Assembly (NCBI RefSeq): GCF_017355965.1
Contig: NZ_JAFIQW010000002.1
Coordinates: forward strand, 269,170-333,169
Direction of reading: 5' to 3'
Length of the DNA stretch: 64,000 nt
From: Desertivibrio insolitus
GTDB lineage: Bacteria > Actinomycetota > Actinomycetes > Actinomycetales > Microbacteriaceae
The notes under the pieces were generated by a model. The model saw nothing but the letters and a program-made list of their open reading frames with translations, was not told the DNA's origin and ran no database searches. Numbering within the stretch: position 1 is the stretch's first letter; each line of letters begins with the position of its first letter. The translations under genes and the position numbers were made by a program. Shown here piece by piece: positions 25,353 through 35,144 of this stretch.

Positions 25353-26873
25353 ATGAAGCTCGAACTCCGCGGCATCACCAAGCGCTTCGGATCACTCGTC
25401 GCCAACGATCACATCGACCTCATCGTCGAGCCCGGTGAGATCCATTGCCTGCTCGGTGAGAACGGTGCAGGCAAGTCGACGCTCATGAACACCCTGTACG
25501 GCCTCTACCAGGCCGACGAAGGTGAGATCCTCCTCGATGACGAGGTGCAGCACTTCGCCGGACCCGGCGACGCCATGGCCGCCGGCATCGGCATGGTGCA
25601 CCAGCACTTCATGCTCATCCCCGTGTTCACGGTCGCCGAGAACGTCATGCTCGGCAACGAGCAGACGAAGGCCGGCGGACGCCTCGACCTGAACGCCGCT
25701 CGCGCGAAGGTGCGCGAGATCTCGGCCCGGTTCGGGTTCGACATCGACCCCGACGCCCTCGTCGAAGACCTTCCCGTCGGCGTGCAGCAGCGCGTCGAGA
25801 TCATCAAGGCGCTCAGCCGCGACGCGAAGGTGCTCGTGTTCGACGAGCCCACCGCCGTGCTGACACCGCAGGAGACCGACGAGCTCATCGGCATCATGCG
25901 CCAGCTCAAGGCATCCGGAACCGCGATCGTCTTCATCACCCACAAGCTCCGCGAGGTGCGCGAGGTGGCCGACCGCATCACGGTCATCCGCCTCGGCAAG
26001 GTGGTCGGCGAGGCCGAGCCCACCGCGACCAACGCGGAACTCGCGAGCCTCATGGTGGGCCGCGCCGTCGAGCTGACGGTGCAGAAGGATGCCGCCAAGC
26101 CCGGCGCCCCCGCGCTCGTGTTCGACCACGTCTCGGTCATCGACGACCTCGGCCACCTGGTGGTCAACGACGTGAGTTTCGACGTCAAGGCGGGGGAGAT
26201 CCTCGCGATCGCCGGCGTGCAGGGCAACGGCCAGACCGAGCTCACCGAGGCGCTGCTCGGCCTGCAGCCGCGCGTCAGCGGCAGCATCACCCTCGACGGC
26301 AACGAGCTCACCGGACGCAGCGTGCACTCGATCCTCAACGCGGGCGTCGGCTTCGTGCCGGAGGACCGCAAGGAGGACGGCCTGGTCGCCGAGTTCACGA
26401 TCGCCGAGAACCTCATGCTCGACCGCAGCGACTCGGAGCCGTTCGTCAAGCGCGGCACCCTGCAGCTGTCGTTCCTCGAGGACTTCGCGCGCGAGAAGGT
26501 CAAGGAGTTCGACGTCCGCGCGCAGGGCATCGACACGCACGTCGGCCGGCTCTCCGGCGGCAACCAGCAGAAGGTCGTGCTCGCCCGCGAGCTGAGCCGC
26601 GACCTGCGCCTGTTCGTCGCCGCGCAGCCCACCCGCGGACTCGACGTCGGTTCGATCGAGTTCGTGCACACCCGCATCGTCGAGACCCGCGACTCCGGCA
26701 TCCCGGTCGTCGTCATCTCGACCGAGCTCGACGAGGTCGTCGCGCTCGCGGACCGCATCGCGGTGATGTACCGCGGTCGCATCGTCGGAATCGTGCCGGG
26801 CGACACCCCGCGCGACGTCCTCGGACTCATGATGGCGGGCGAGGTCCCGGCCGGAACGGAGCTCGCCGCATGA
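25353..26873 (+). CDS. Nucleoside ABC importer, double-NBD ATPase
   Basis: A 506-residue protein with two fused ABC ATPase halves, the layout of sugar and nucleoside importers such as YufO/NupO and RbsA. The first half has Walker A GENGAGKST (about 33-41) and Walker B VLVFDEPTAVLTP. The second has a degenerate Walker A GVQGNGQTEL and AAQPTRGLDVGS, as usual in this family, with intact LSGGNQQK. Context (BMP lipoprotein, two permeases, cytidine deaminase, pyrimidine phosphorylase) points to nucleoside uptake. The stop overlaps the permease start (ATGA). Confidence 0.92.
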   Translation: MKLELRGITKRFGSLVANDHIDLIVEPGEIHCLLGENGAGKSTLMNTLYGLYQADEGEILLDDEVQHFAGPGDAMAAGIGMVHQHFMLIPVFTVAENVMLGNEQTKAGGRLDLNAARAKVREISARFGFDIDPDALVEDLPVGVQQRVEIIKALSRDAKVLVFDEPTAVLTPQETDELIGIMRQLKASGTAIVFITHKLREVREVADRITVIRLGKVVGEAEPTATNAELASLMVGRAVELTVQKDAAKPGAPALVFDHVSVIDDLGHLVVNDVSFDVKAGEILAIAGVQGNGQTELTEALLGLQPRVSGSITLDGNELTGRSVHSILNAGVGFVPEDRKEDGLVAEFTIAENLMLDRSDSEPFVKRGTLQLSFLEDFAREKVKEFDVRAQGIDTHVGRLSGGNQQKVVLARELSRDLRLFVAAQPTRGLDVGSIEFVHTRIVETRDSGIPVVVISTELDEVVALADRIAVMYRGRIVGIVPGDTPRDVLGLMMAGEVPAGTELAA

Positions 26874-28183
26874 CCAGCCAGGATCAGCAGGTCCCCACCC
26901 AGGGGCAGCCTCAGCTCGGCGGCCCCGAGCCGGGGCAGCAGCCGAACGTGAAGCCGGATGATTCGGGCTCGCGCTGGACGCAGACCGCGCGCGACATCAC
27001 CGGCGGCACCGTCGGCGTCTCGATCCTCGCGGTCGTGCTCGCCCTCATCGTCGGCGCGATCCTCATCGTGCTCACCGAGCCCGACGTGCAGGCTACCGCG
27101 GCGTACTTCTTCGCCCGCCCGGGAGACACGTTCCGCGAGATCTGGAGCACCGTCTCCACCGCGTACAGCGCGCTGTTCCAGGGCGCGATCTACAACTTCC
27201 GCCGGCCGGAGTTCGCGACGGCAATCCGCCCGCTGACCGAGACGCTCAACTACGCGACCCCGCTCATCGCGGCCGGTCTCGGCGTGGCCGTCGCGTTCCG
27301 CGTGGGCCTGTTCAACATCGGTGGTCGCGGTCAGATCCTGATCGCGGCGGCGGCCGCGGGCTTCGTCGGCGCGTACGTGCCGCTGCCCCCGGTGCTGCAC
27401 CTGATCGTCGCGCTCCTCGCGGGTATTGCGGGCGGCGCGATCTTCGCGGGCATCGCGGGACTGCTGAAGGCCCGCACCGGCGCCCACGAGGTGATCGTCA
27501 CGATCATGCTCAACTACGTCGGCTTCTACCTGCTGTCGTACATGCTGCGCACCCCGGGTCTGCTGCAGGCGCCGGGCAGCAACAACCCCGAGGCGGCCGA
27601 CACCCTGCCGACCGCGGTGCTGCCCGACCTGTTCGGCTCGGCGTACAACCTGAACCTCGGCTTCATCCTCGTCATCGCCGCGACAGTGTTCGTCTGGTAC
27701 CTCTTCAGCCGCTCGAGCCTGGGCTTCCGGTTCCGTGCGGTCGGTGAGAACCCGGATGCCGCGCGCGTGGCAGGCATCAACGTCAAGAACACCTACGTGT
27801 ACGCGATGCTCATCTCCGGCGCGCTGATCGGTCTCGCCGGGTCGCAGCAGGTGCTCGGCACGATCACGACGGGCTTCTCCTCGTCGATCGACGCGGGCAT
27901 CGGCTTCGACGCGATCACCGTGGCGCTGCTCGGCCGCTCGCGTCCGCTGGGCGTGTTCCTCGCGGGCGTGCTGTTCGGCGCACTGAAGGCCGGTGGCTTC
28001 GCGATGCAGGCCGCCGCCGGCGTGCCGATCGACATCGTGCTCGTGCTGCAGTCGCTCATCGTGCTGCTGATCGCCGCGCCGCCGCTCGTGCGCACGGTGT
28101 TCCGCCTCCCAACGCCGGGGCAGAAGAAGCCCGTCAAGCCCCAGAAATCCGACAAGCACCGGAAGGCCGTGGTGACCCGATGA
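26870..28183 (+). CDS. Nucleoside ABC importer, permease 1
   Basis: A 437-residue membrane protein. After a polar N-terminus of about 45 residues come eight to ten hydrophobic segments of the branched-chain/ribose permease family (YufP-like), with the conserved FNIGGRGQILIAAA, ARTGAHEVIVTIMLNYVGFY and AGINVKNTYVYAMLISGALIGLAG stretches. It pairs with the next permease to form the membrane channel. Both ends overlap neighbours by ATGA junctions, so expression is coupled. Confidence 0.9.
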   Translation: MTSQDQQVPTQGQPQLGGPEPGQQPNVKPDDSGSRWTQTARDITGGTVGVSILAVVLALIVGAILIVLTEPDVQATAAYFFARPGDTFREIWSTVSTAYSALFQGAIYNFRRPEFATAIRPLTETLNYATPLIAAGLGVAVAFRVGLFNIGGRGQILIAAAAAGFVGAYVPLPPVLHLIVALLAGIAGGAIFAGIAGLLKARTGAHEVIVTIMLNYVGFYLLSYMLRTPGLLQAPGSNNPEAADTLPTAVLPDLFGSAYNLNLGFILVIAATVFVWYLFSRSSLGFRFRAVGENPDAARVAGINVKNTYVYAMLISGALIGLAGSQQVLGTITTGFSSSIDAGIGFDAITVALLGRSRPLGVFLAGVLFGALKAGGFAMQAAAGVPIDIVLVLQSLIVLLIAAPPLVRTVFRLPTPGQKKPVKPQKSDKHRKAVVTR

Positions 28184-29457
28184 CCGCCGTTGCCCCGCAG
28201 GCCGCCGCCGTTCCGGTTGATGCCGCCCGCATCCGCAGCTGGAAGACGCCGGTCATCCTGGCCGTCTTCTCCCTGATCGCGATCCTGCTGTTCGTCGCGC
28301 TCCGCCGCGGCGACCAGACCGGCTTCCGCCTCTCCCGCGGTGCCGACCTGCTGCAGCTGCCCGAGATCACCCTGCCGACGCTCGCCACCGGCGTCGTCGT
28401 CTCGCTGATCCTCGTCGGCATCACGGCGTTCAGCGCCTGGCTCACCAGCCGCTACGTGCGCACCCCGCTGTGGCTCATCACCGCGTTCGCGATCGTGTTC
28501 ATGGTCGGCTTCCTCACCTGGACCGCCGCGGATGCCTCGCTGCCGGTGTACGGCCTCTTCGTCGGCACGATCGCGCTGGCCGCGCCCCTGATCTTCGGCG
28601 CCCTCGGCGGCGTGATCTCGGAGCGCGTCGGCGTCGTCAACGTCGCCATCGAGGGTCAGCTGCTGGCGGGCGCGTTCACGTCGGCCGTCGTGGCATCCGT
28701 CACGAACCAGCCGCTGCTCGGCCTCGTCGCCGCCATGGTCGCGGGCGTGCTCGTCTCGTTCGTGCTCGCCGCGTTCGCGATCAAGTACATCGTCGACCAG
28801 GTGATCGTCGGCGTCGTGCTCAACGTGCTCGTCACCGGGCTCACGAGCTTCCTGTACTCGCAGGTGCTCACCGAGGACGCCGCAACGCTCAACTCGCCGG
28901 AGCGCTTCTCGACGATCCCGATCCCGATCCTCAGCCAGATCCCCGTCATCGGGCCCGCGCTGTTCCAGCAGACGATCATCGTCTACCTCATGTACATCGC
29001 GGTCGCGGTGGTGTGGTTCGCGCTGTTCAAGACCCGCTGGGGCCTCCGGCTGCGCAGCGTCGGCGAGCACCCGACCGCCGCGGACACGGTCGGCATCAAG
29101 GTGAACCGCACCCGGTTCATCAACGTGTCGATCGCCGGCGCGATCGCCGGTCTCGGTGGCGCCTACTTCACCCTCGGCTCGGTCGGCACGTTCACCAAGG
29201 AGATGACCGCGGGCGCGGGCTTCATCGCCCTCGCGGCCGTCATCTTCGGCCGCTGGGACCCGATCCGCGCGACCCTCGCGGCGCTGCTCTTCGGCTTCGC
29301 GCAGAACCTGCAGAACGTGCTCAGCGCGATCGGTTCGCCGGTGCCGAGCGAGTTCATGCTCATGCTCCCGTACGTCCTCACGATCTTCGCGGTCGCCGGT
29401 CTCGTGGGTCACGCCCGCGGACCCGCCGCGAGCGGAAAGCCCTACATCAAGTCATGA
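28180..29457 (+). CDS. Nucleoside ABC importer, permease 2
   Basis: A 425-residue membrane protein of the YufQ type. Conserved parts are GALGGVISERVGVVNVAIEG, the FAIKYIVDQVIVGVVLNVL loop and GGAYFTLGSVGTFTKEMTAG, interspersed with about nine hydrophobic segments. It is the second half of the importer channel. The ATG overlaps the previous stop (ATGA), and its own stop overlaps the cytidine deaminase start, linking uptake directly to salvage. Confidence 0.9.
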   Translation: MTAVAPQAAAVPVDAARIRSWKTPVILAVFSLIAILLFVALRRGDQTGFRLSRGADLLQLPEITLPTLATGVVVSLILVGITAFSAWLTSRYVRTPLWLITAFAIVFMVGFLTWTAADASLPVYGLFVGTIALAAPLIFGALGGVISERVGVVNVAIEGQLLAGAFTSAVVASVTNQPLLGLVAAMVAGVLVSFVLAAFAIKYIVDQVIVGVVLNVLVTGLTSFLYSQVLTEDAATLNSPERFSTIPIPILSQIPVIGPALFQQTIIVYLMYIAVAVVWFALFKTRWGLRLRSVGEHPTAADTVGIKVNRTRFINVSIAGAIAGLGGAYFTLGSVGTFTKEMTAGAGFIALAAVIFGRWDPIRATLAALLFGFAQNLQNVLSAIGSPVPSEFMLMLPYVLTIFAVAGLVGHARGPAASGKPYIKS

Positions 29458-29933
29458 CGACAGCAGCAGATACCGCCGCCGCCCGTCCGATCGACCCCGT
29501 GTCGGCCGACGCCGAGGCATCCGTCATCAAGCACGCCGACGTCGACTGGCTCGCCCTGCGCGCCGCCGCCGTCGACGCGATGCAGAAGGCGTACGTGCCC
29601 TACTCGAAGTTCCCCGTCGGAGTCGCGGCGATCACCGACGACGGCCGCGTGATCAGCGGATGCAACGTCGAGAACGCCTCGTATGGGCTCACCCTGTGCG
29701 CGGAGTGCACGCTCGTCTCGACGCTCATGATGACCGGGGGCGGCAAGCTCACGGCGTTCACCTGCGTCGACGGCAACGGCGGGGCGCTCATGCCGTGCGG
29801 GCGCTGCCGTCAGCTGCTGTTCGAGCACTCCGCCGAGGGCATGCTGCTCGACACCATCTCCGGCATCCGCACGATCGACGAAGTGATCCCGGATGCCTTC
29901 GGCCCGCGCACCCTGCAGGAGTACCACTCGTGA
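29454..29933 (+). CDS. cdd: Cytidine deaminase
   Basis: A 159-residue zinc enzyme converting cytidine and deoxycytidine to uridine forms. The active-site segments are YVPYSKFPVGVAA, GCNVENASYGLTLCAEC (first zinc Cys and catalytic Glu) and MPCGRCRQLLFE (two zinc Cys). About 30 residues precede the fold, slightly longer than usual. The ATG at 29454 is inside the permease stop (ATGA) and its stop overlaps the GTG of deoA, so imported nucleosides are deaminated by the same transcript. Confidence 0.95.
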   Translation: MTTAADTAAARPIDPVSADAEASVIKHADVDWLALRAAAVDAMQKAYVPYSKFPVGVAAITDDGRVISGCNVENASYGLTLCAECTLVSTLMMTGGGKLTAFTCVDGNGGALMPCGRCRQLLFEHSAEGMLLDTISGIRTIDEVIPDAFGPRTLQEYHS

Positions 29934-31219
29934 GCTCTGTCGAAGCCTTCGACGCCGTCGACCTCATCCGCGTCAAGCGCGACAAGGGCGTGCTCTCGAC
30001 CGAGCAGATCGATTGGCTCGTCGACGCGTACACCCGCGGCTACGTCGAGGACGCGCAGATGTCGGCGCTGACGATGGCCATCCTGCTGAACGGCATGGAG
30101 CGCCGCGAGATCCGCGACCTCACCCTCGCGATGATCGCCTCCGGCGAGCGGATGAACTTCGACGGGCTCGGCAAGCCGACCGTCGACAAGCACTCGACCG
30201 GGGGAGTGGGCGACAAGATCACCCTCCCCCTGATGCCGCTCGTCGCGTCGTTCGGCGTCGCGGTGCCGCAGCTCTCCGGCCGCGGGCTCGGTCACACCGG
30301 CGGCACCCTCGACAAGCTCGAGAGCATCCCCGGCTGGCGCGCGGCACTGTCGAACGAGGAGCTCTTCGCGCAGCTGCGTGACGTCGGCGGGGTGATCTGC
30401 GCGGCCGGCAGCGGCCTCGCCCCGGCGGACAAGAAGCTCTACGCGCTGCGCGACATCACCGGCACGGTCGAGGCGATCCCGCTGATCGCGTCGAGCATCA
30501 TGTCGAAGAAGATCGCCGAGGGCACCGAGTCGCTCGTGCTCGACGTGAAGTTCGGCTCGGGCGCCTTCATGCAGGACCCGGCGCTGAGCCGCGAGTTGGC
30601 GCAGACGATGGTCGACCTCGGCAACGACGCGAGCGTGCGCACGCGCGCCCTGCTGACCGACATGAACGTGCCGCTCGGCCTGACCATCGGCAACGCCAAC
30701 GAGGTGCGCGAGTCGGTCGAGGTGCTCGCCGGCGGCGGCCCCGCGGATGTCGTCGAGCTGACGGTCGCGCTGGCCCGCGAGATGCTCGCGCTGGCCGGTC
30801 AGCCCGACGCCGACGTCGAAGCCGCCCTCAAGAACGGCCAGGCGATGGACACCTGGCGCAAGTTCGTGATCGCCCAGGACGGCGACCCGGATGCCGCGCT
30901 GCCGCAGCCTCGCGAGACGCACACGGTCACGGCGCCGCGCTCGGGCGTGGTCGCCACGATGGAGGCGCTGCCCTTCGGCATCGCCGCGTGGCGCCTCGGC
31001 GCCGGCCGCGCCCGTGCGCAGGACCCGGTGGTGCACGCGGCGGGCATCGACCTGCACGTGAAGCCCGGCGACCAGGTGACGGAGGGCCAGCCGGTGTTCA
31101 CGCTGCTCGCGGACGACGCGGCGCGGTTCGAGCGGGCGCTCGAGGCGGTCGAGGGGGCGTGGAGCGTGGCTGATGCAGCGCCGAAGCGTGGCCCGATCGT
31201 GGTCGACACCATCGGCTGA
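29930..31219 (+). CDS. deoA: Thymidine / pyrimidine-nucleoside phosphorylase
   Basis: A 429-residue enzyme that splits thymidine, deoxyuridine or uridine with phosphate. Signatures are the phosphate site DKHSTGGVGDKITL (about 83-96), SGRGLGHTGGTLDKLES and the VLDVKFGSGAFMQ motif, with the C-terminal biotinyl-like domain ending LHVKPGDQVTEGQPVFTL. The GTG start at 29930 overlaps the cdd stop (GTGA). It is the last gene of the nucleoside operon and the last gene with backbone-like composition; the defence island begins about 200 bp later. Confidence 0.95.
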   Translation: MSSVEAFDAVDLIRVKRDKGVLSTEQIDWLVDAYTRGYVEDAQMSALTMAILLNGMERREIRDLTLAMIASGERMNFDGLGKPTVDKHSTGGVGDKITLPLMPLVASFGVAVPQLSGRGLGHTGGTLDKLESIPGWRAALSNEELFAQLRDVGGVICAAGSGLAPADKKLYALRDITGTVEAIPLIASSIMSKKIAEGTESLVLDVKFGSGAFMQDPALSRELAQTMVDLGNDASVRTRALLTDMNVPLGLTIGNANEVRESVEVLAGGGPADVVELTVALAREMLALAGQPDADVEAALKNGQAMDTWRKFVIAQDGDPDAALPQPRETHTVTAPRSGVVATMEALPFGIAAWRLGAGRARAQDPVVHAAGIDLHVKPGDQVTEGQPVFTLLADDAARFERALEAVEGAWSVADAAPKRGPIVVDTIG

Positions 31220-31420
31220 GCGGCTCACCCGGGATACACAAAAGCTGTGGCCCTTCCGCACTTACCGGAGGTAACCACCGCCCCCGCTCGCACTAGCGCT
31301 GTTTTGCCTCAGCGCGCGCGGCCCTCCTGCGTCAACTTCCGCTCAATCTGTGGAACTTGGGCTTGTTCGGGCAAGTCGTAGAAATGCCCTTTCGCTGCTC
31401 CGTCGAATCTCTTCAATGGC

Positions 31421-31426
31421 TAGTAT
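31421..31426 (+). promoter_or_regulatory. -10 element, leaderless type
   Basis: TAGTAT followed by exactly 6 nt and the GTG at 31433, the same geometry as at map. Confidence 0.6.
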
Positions 31427-31432
31427 TCGCCC

Positions 31433-31672
31433 GTGGCCGTTCTGCGAAGCCTGAGGCAAGGCACCAAGAAGTTCCGATTGCATCCCACTCGCGTGGATGG
31501 AGAGTGGAGCGTTGTTAGCGACTCCTCCTCGGGAGTGCTATTTCAGCTCACCACGTTCGGATCGGACGAGCGTGTTTCTGAGCCGAAGCCGAGCCAGACA
31601 ATCCAGCTGGACGCCGACATGGCGCGGGAGTTGATCGCGGCTCTGCGCGCGACCTTTGGTTCTCTCGAGTAG
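31433..31672 (+). CDS. Small conserved hypothetical protein at island border
   Basis: A 79-residue acidic-to-basic protein with the segments GTKKFRLHPTRVDGEWSV, TTFGSDERVSEPKPSQTIQL and a C-terminal helix ARELIAALRATFG. I recognise the TFGSxxR...KxSQxxQxD pattern from short actinobacterial proteins of unknown function, often mislabelled as methionyl-tRNA formyltransferase and often near restriction or defence genes; I cannot assign a role. GTG at 31433 follows a -10 box by 6 nt, so the transcript is probably leaderless. It is the first gene of the defence island. Confidence 0.7.
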   Translation: MAVLRSLRQGTKKFRLHPTRVDGEWSVVSDSSSGVLFQLTTFGSDERVSEPKPSQTIQLDADMARELIAALRATFGSLE

Positions 31673-31820
31673 CGCCCGTTCGAACGGCGTACCGTGTGGT
31701 GCCATCGGCGTCTGGAGGAGCGCGAACCGAGGCCGGGACCGGCGCTTGCAACTTGAGCATAAGCGATGCGCGGAACTCCGTGTATTGTGCGAAGTTCCAC
31801 ACGGGCGTGCGAGAGGAAAT

Positions 31821-34800
31821 ATGCGAACTCAACAGGAGTTTGACGATCTTGAGCGTCATTGGAGAGATCGTCTTACTGGACGCTCGCTCGTAATCGAAGC
31901 AAACGCCGACCCTGCCTATGCTGCCCGAGCCTTTGCTGTTCTCGGGCACAACTACGGTCTACTGCGGACGCGCCAGCAACGCGTGGCTCTGCTTGAGCGG
32001 TACAGGGGCGCACTCGCGGTGGGACTGTGCGCAGTTGGAGCGAAGAGTTACGGTGACGGCTCATTCTGGCCCGACGTAGCGAGGGCGTTCGGGCGGCCTC
32101 TTGCGCAAACAGATCAGGGCGAAATCTCGACTGCATTTCGTGCTGCCCTGGACTACTTCGGACTCTCTCGCTTCACCACGCCGTTGCGCAATATCGGCGA
32201 GATTCTTATGCACGCTGGGGTTCCCATAGCGAGCCTCGAATCGCTCGCTCGATTGCTGCAGCGGCGTAGCGCCGTCACCGCCGGACTAGACGGGCGGCTA
32301 TTCGTTGCATGGGTCCGGACTCTCAATCAAGGTGCTGCAGCTGCCTACGGGATCGATGCTCCGACATGGCGGTTCCTCTCTGAGGGGGGCGAGATCGCGG
32401 AAGACTTCGCCGACCGATGTCTTGCCGTCTTGGAGGGAGCAGCGGTCTCGGACGTCGACAACAACTCGGCGGAGAGTCTCCCCGCTGCAGTGGTCGCAGA
32501 GCTCGGCCGGCTGCTGGACACCGGCTCGTTTGACCAGGTGAGGGTGCGCCCGACGGCGAAGGCAAGCGGCGAAGCGTTGTATCCGCGGCTTCGTTTCCGC
32601 GCGCGCGACGGTGTCTTCGTCGAGCTGCCGGCCCTGGAACACATCAGCGAAACCGACGTCACGTGGCGAATTTCGGCGGAGGGTCGCACGAACTTCATCG
32701 AAGTGCCCGCGCCATGGCCCGGAGATCCGGTGAAACCGCGCTCCTCGTCCGTCGGGCACCCTGCCAAACAGGTGAGCGTGACCGTGATGCCCGGGAACCA
32801 GACGTGGAACCTCGAGCTCATCGACGTTGAAGACCCCGTGGTGGTCTTTGACGCGGAGACCGGGCACCTTGTTCCGCCGAGAAGCGACCTTCCGAGAGGG
32901 AGTGTTTGGGTCGCGTTTGCGAATCAGGGCGGTTTGCCGCCCGGTCAGGTGATCGAAGCGGACGATGACATCCAGGTGCTCGGTATCGCGGATACACCGT
33001 ACGGATGGCGCGGGTGGTCCTTCGCGGAAATCGCTACAAGCTCGCTGTCTCGACTTCGTTACCGCGGGACGGAGCGGTGGCGCTACGTTTCCACGACCGT
33101 TCGCCCGACGGTGACCGAGTTTTCGCCGATTCCGTTCCTTACGACGGCGAGTGGACAGCGCGTATCCTCCACCCGACCCAAGGTCGTTCTGCCGAGCGCC
33201 TACAACGCAGCAAGTGAAACAACGGCTGCTGTCAGCTGGGTCGTCACGGTGGCGTCGGTAAGCAACCCGAACAAGGCCTGGTCGCAGTCGTTCGAGGCTT
33301 TCACGAGCAGTCGAACAGTCGACCCTTGGCGCGACGAGGAAGCTTTGCTCGGCGAGTTCACAGTGACAGTTCGGGGGCCGCTTGGGCGCGGACTCTCGAC
33401 TCGCGTGGCAATTGCCGAGGGTCTTCAGGTCAGCGCGTCAACGCAATTCAGGGAAATGGCTCAAGACGGCACCGGCCTGGTGCCGGCAACCGTGCGGCTC
33501 CGTTCGCTATCCGAAATTATGGCGACGACAGTCCCGGACATCACGCTCTCCCCGTCTGATCGAACCATCGACGCCATCGTGACGGCTGGCGGCGACACGA
33601 TGGCAGTAACTGTGACGCTCCCGCACATGACGGTGGAATCACACGGCCCGGTCAGCCAGTCCCCGTCGATTCGGCCGCTGTCAATCAATCTCGAGGACCT
33701 TGGGTCTACGGAGCTCCTAGTGGGCTGCCTGCCGAATCGAGAGGCGGAGCTATACCTCGTTTCGGAGGGTGAGATACGCCAGACAGTCCGGGGCTCCGCT
33801 GCCGACAGCCGAGGAACCCGAACCTTCAATCTGGCGCAATTGAGCGAAACGGCGACGCAAGCGGGAAGTGCGAGCCTTTTGCTGCGGGCTGAGGGAAGGT
33901 CTATGCCCGTTGCCATCGTGCGCCCAAAGCGGCTCGCTCTCTCTGTTGCGATCGACGAGCAGCGTTGCCTGCGGGTCAATGGCGCGCTTGCAGGCGCCGA
34001 CATCGCCTGTGCAATCTACCCGGCCTTCGCTCCGTGGCTGAAGCCCTACGTCGTCCCGCTTGAGGATGGGATCTCGGCGCCGTTGGAGGACAGCGTGATT
34101 CGCGAGGGCACCGCGAAAGTCATGCTGCGGGTCGAGGATCCGTGGGCACCGGAGCCGTGGCCGCGCATCGTGGATCCAGACAACCCCAACGTGTTCGACG
34201 TGTCGTTCGGGCCGGTCGTCGATGTGCCGGCGAAGTCCGACTCCGGGTTCCGTTCGTGGTTGGCACGAACTGAAAGATGCCCGAGCTCAGTCGAGACACT
34301 GCCTCTTGCTCTGAAGATGTACACGCTGCTGAGAGAGATCCGTCCGGCGGCACCGCGGCGAACCCTGAGGCGAGAAATCGCTGGAGCAGTATTCCCGAAC
34401 CGGGAGTCCGTCGTCTCCGCGGTGCTGGCTATCGACGCGCCTGCAGCCAACTTGATGCGACTCTTCGTCGAGGGTGGGGTCGTGACGGTGCCCGGGGAAG
34501 CGTGGGCGTCCGAACCGCTGTTGTGGACGTACAGTGTTGCCCTCGGCATCCTGGCGGACAGCGACCAAATGCAGACGGAAGAGCGAGACCTCTTTCTCAA
34601 CGCTCTCGCCACGCACGCTGGGTCCGCGGCCGTTTCCGTCGTTATGGAGGGTCGAGACGACCACGCATCCGTAGGCAAGTTCGCCCCTCACCTGCGGGCG
34701 ATGCACATGTGGCCCCAGGAACGAGTTAACGAAGTTTGGGCGGCGGCGAGCCCCCTCCCAGGCCGGTTTCTCGATAAGGATCCTCGAGCGAGCGCGGCGA

Positions 34801-35144
34801 AGGAACTGTTCGACCACCGCAATGACCGCGAGCTGCGTCCGCTCATCGAACAATCCCGGCCGCTGCTCACAGCGATTCGCCAACTGCTCGCCGGCGAGGT
34901 GGGGTCACATGCCCTTGAACCGCTCACGGCACGCACGTCCGAAGGCGGCTGGATGGACCTGCCGGCTCTCTCGCTGGGTCTCGGTCTGTGTGCGCGGCTC
35001 GCCGCCATGGGAAGCGTTGAAGGGAACCGGCTGTACCTGGCGACGCGCACCGAGTACGCCGACCTCGCGCACGCGGCCCCCTCTATCGTTGAACGCGATC
35101 TCGGCCTCGCTGAACTGTGGCTGACCAAGTGGAGAGCTCAATGA
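31821..35144 (+). CDS. Large protein of unknown fold, DruH-like by context
   Basis: A 1,107-residue soluble protein with no nucleotide-binding or nuclease motif that I can see. The first 250 residues are helical and contain YGDGSFWPDVARAFGRPL (about 76-93) and GEILMHAGVPIASLESLARL. The middle is rich in beta-strand and Ig-like patterns; the last 300 residues are helical again. ATG at 31821 has GAGAGG upstream; upstream extension is Arg-rich and unlikely. It is coupled (ATGA) to a DUF1998 helicase, the two-gene composition of type III Druantia, where the partner of DruE is DruH. Homology to DruH is inferred, not shown. Confidence 0.6.
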   Translation: MRTQQEFDDLERHWRDRLTGRSLVIEANADPAYAARAFAVLGHNYGLLRTRQQRVALLERYRGALAVGLCAVGAKSYGDGSFWPDVARAFGRPLAQTDQGEISTAFRAALDYFGLSRFTTPLRNIGEILMHAGVPIASLESLARLLQRRSAVTAGLDGRLFVAWVRTLNQGAAAAYGIDAPTWRFLSEGGEIAEDFADRCLAVLEGAAVSDVDNNSAESLPAAVVAELGRLLDTGSFDQVRVRPTAKASGEALYPRLRFRARDGVFVELPALEHISETDVTWRISAEGRTNFIEVPAPWPGDPVKPRSSSVGHPAKQVSVTVMPGNQTWNLELIDVEDPVVVFDAETGHLVPPRSDLPRGSVWVAFANQGGLPPGQVIEADDDIQVLGIADTPYGWRGWSFAEIATSSLSRLRYRGTERWRYVSTTVRPTVTEFSPIPFLTTASGQRVSSTRPKVVLPSAYNAASETTAAVSWVVTVASVSNPNKAWSQSFEAFTSSRTVDPWRDEEALLGEFTVTVRGPLGRGLSTRVAIAEGLQVSASTQFREMAQDGTGLVPATVRLRSLSEIMATTVPDITLSPSDRTIDAIVTAGGDTMAVTVTLPHMTVESHGPVSQSPSIRPLSINLEDLGSTELLVGCLPNREAELYLVSEGEIRQTVRGSAADSRGTRTFNLAQLSETATQAGSASLLLRAEGRSMPVAIVRPKRLALSVAIDEQRCLRVNGALAGADIACAIYPAFAPWLKPYVVPLEDGISAPLEDSVIREGTAKVMLRVEDPWAPEPWPRIVDPDNPNVFDVSFGPVVDVPAKSDSGFRSWLARTERCPSSVETLPLALKMYTLLREIRPAAPRRTLRREIAGAVFPNRESVVSAVLAIDAPAANLMRLFVEGGVVTVPGEAWASEPLLWTYSVALGILADSDQMQTEERDLFLNALATHAGSAAVSVVMEGRDDHASVGKFAPHLRAMHMWPQERVNEVWAAASPLPGRFLDKDPRASAAKELFDHRNDRELRPLIEQSRPLLTAIRQLLAGEVGSHALEPLTARTSEGGWMDLPALSLGLGLCARLAAMGSVEGNRLYLATRTEYADLAHAAPSIVERDLGLAELWLTKWRAQ

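Noticed and set aside
25505-28159. 884-codon open frame on the minus strand opposite the nucleoside transporter genes
   Set aside because: Shadow of the ATPase and permease genes; translation is dominated by Arg, Ala, Ser and Asp with no domain.
31220-31432. tRNA or attachment site at the island border
   Set aside because: No cloverleaf or direct repeat could be found in the gap or matched at the right edge.
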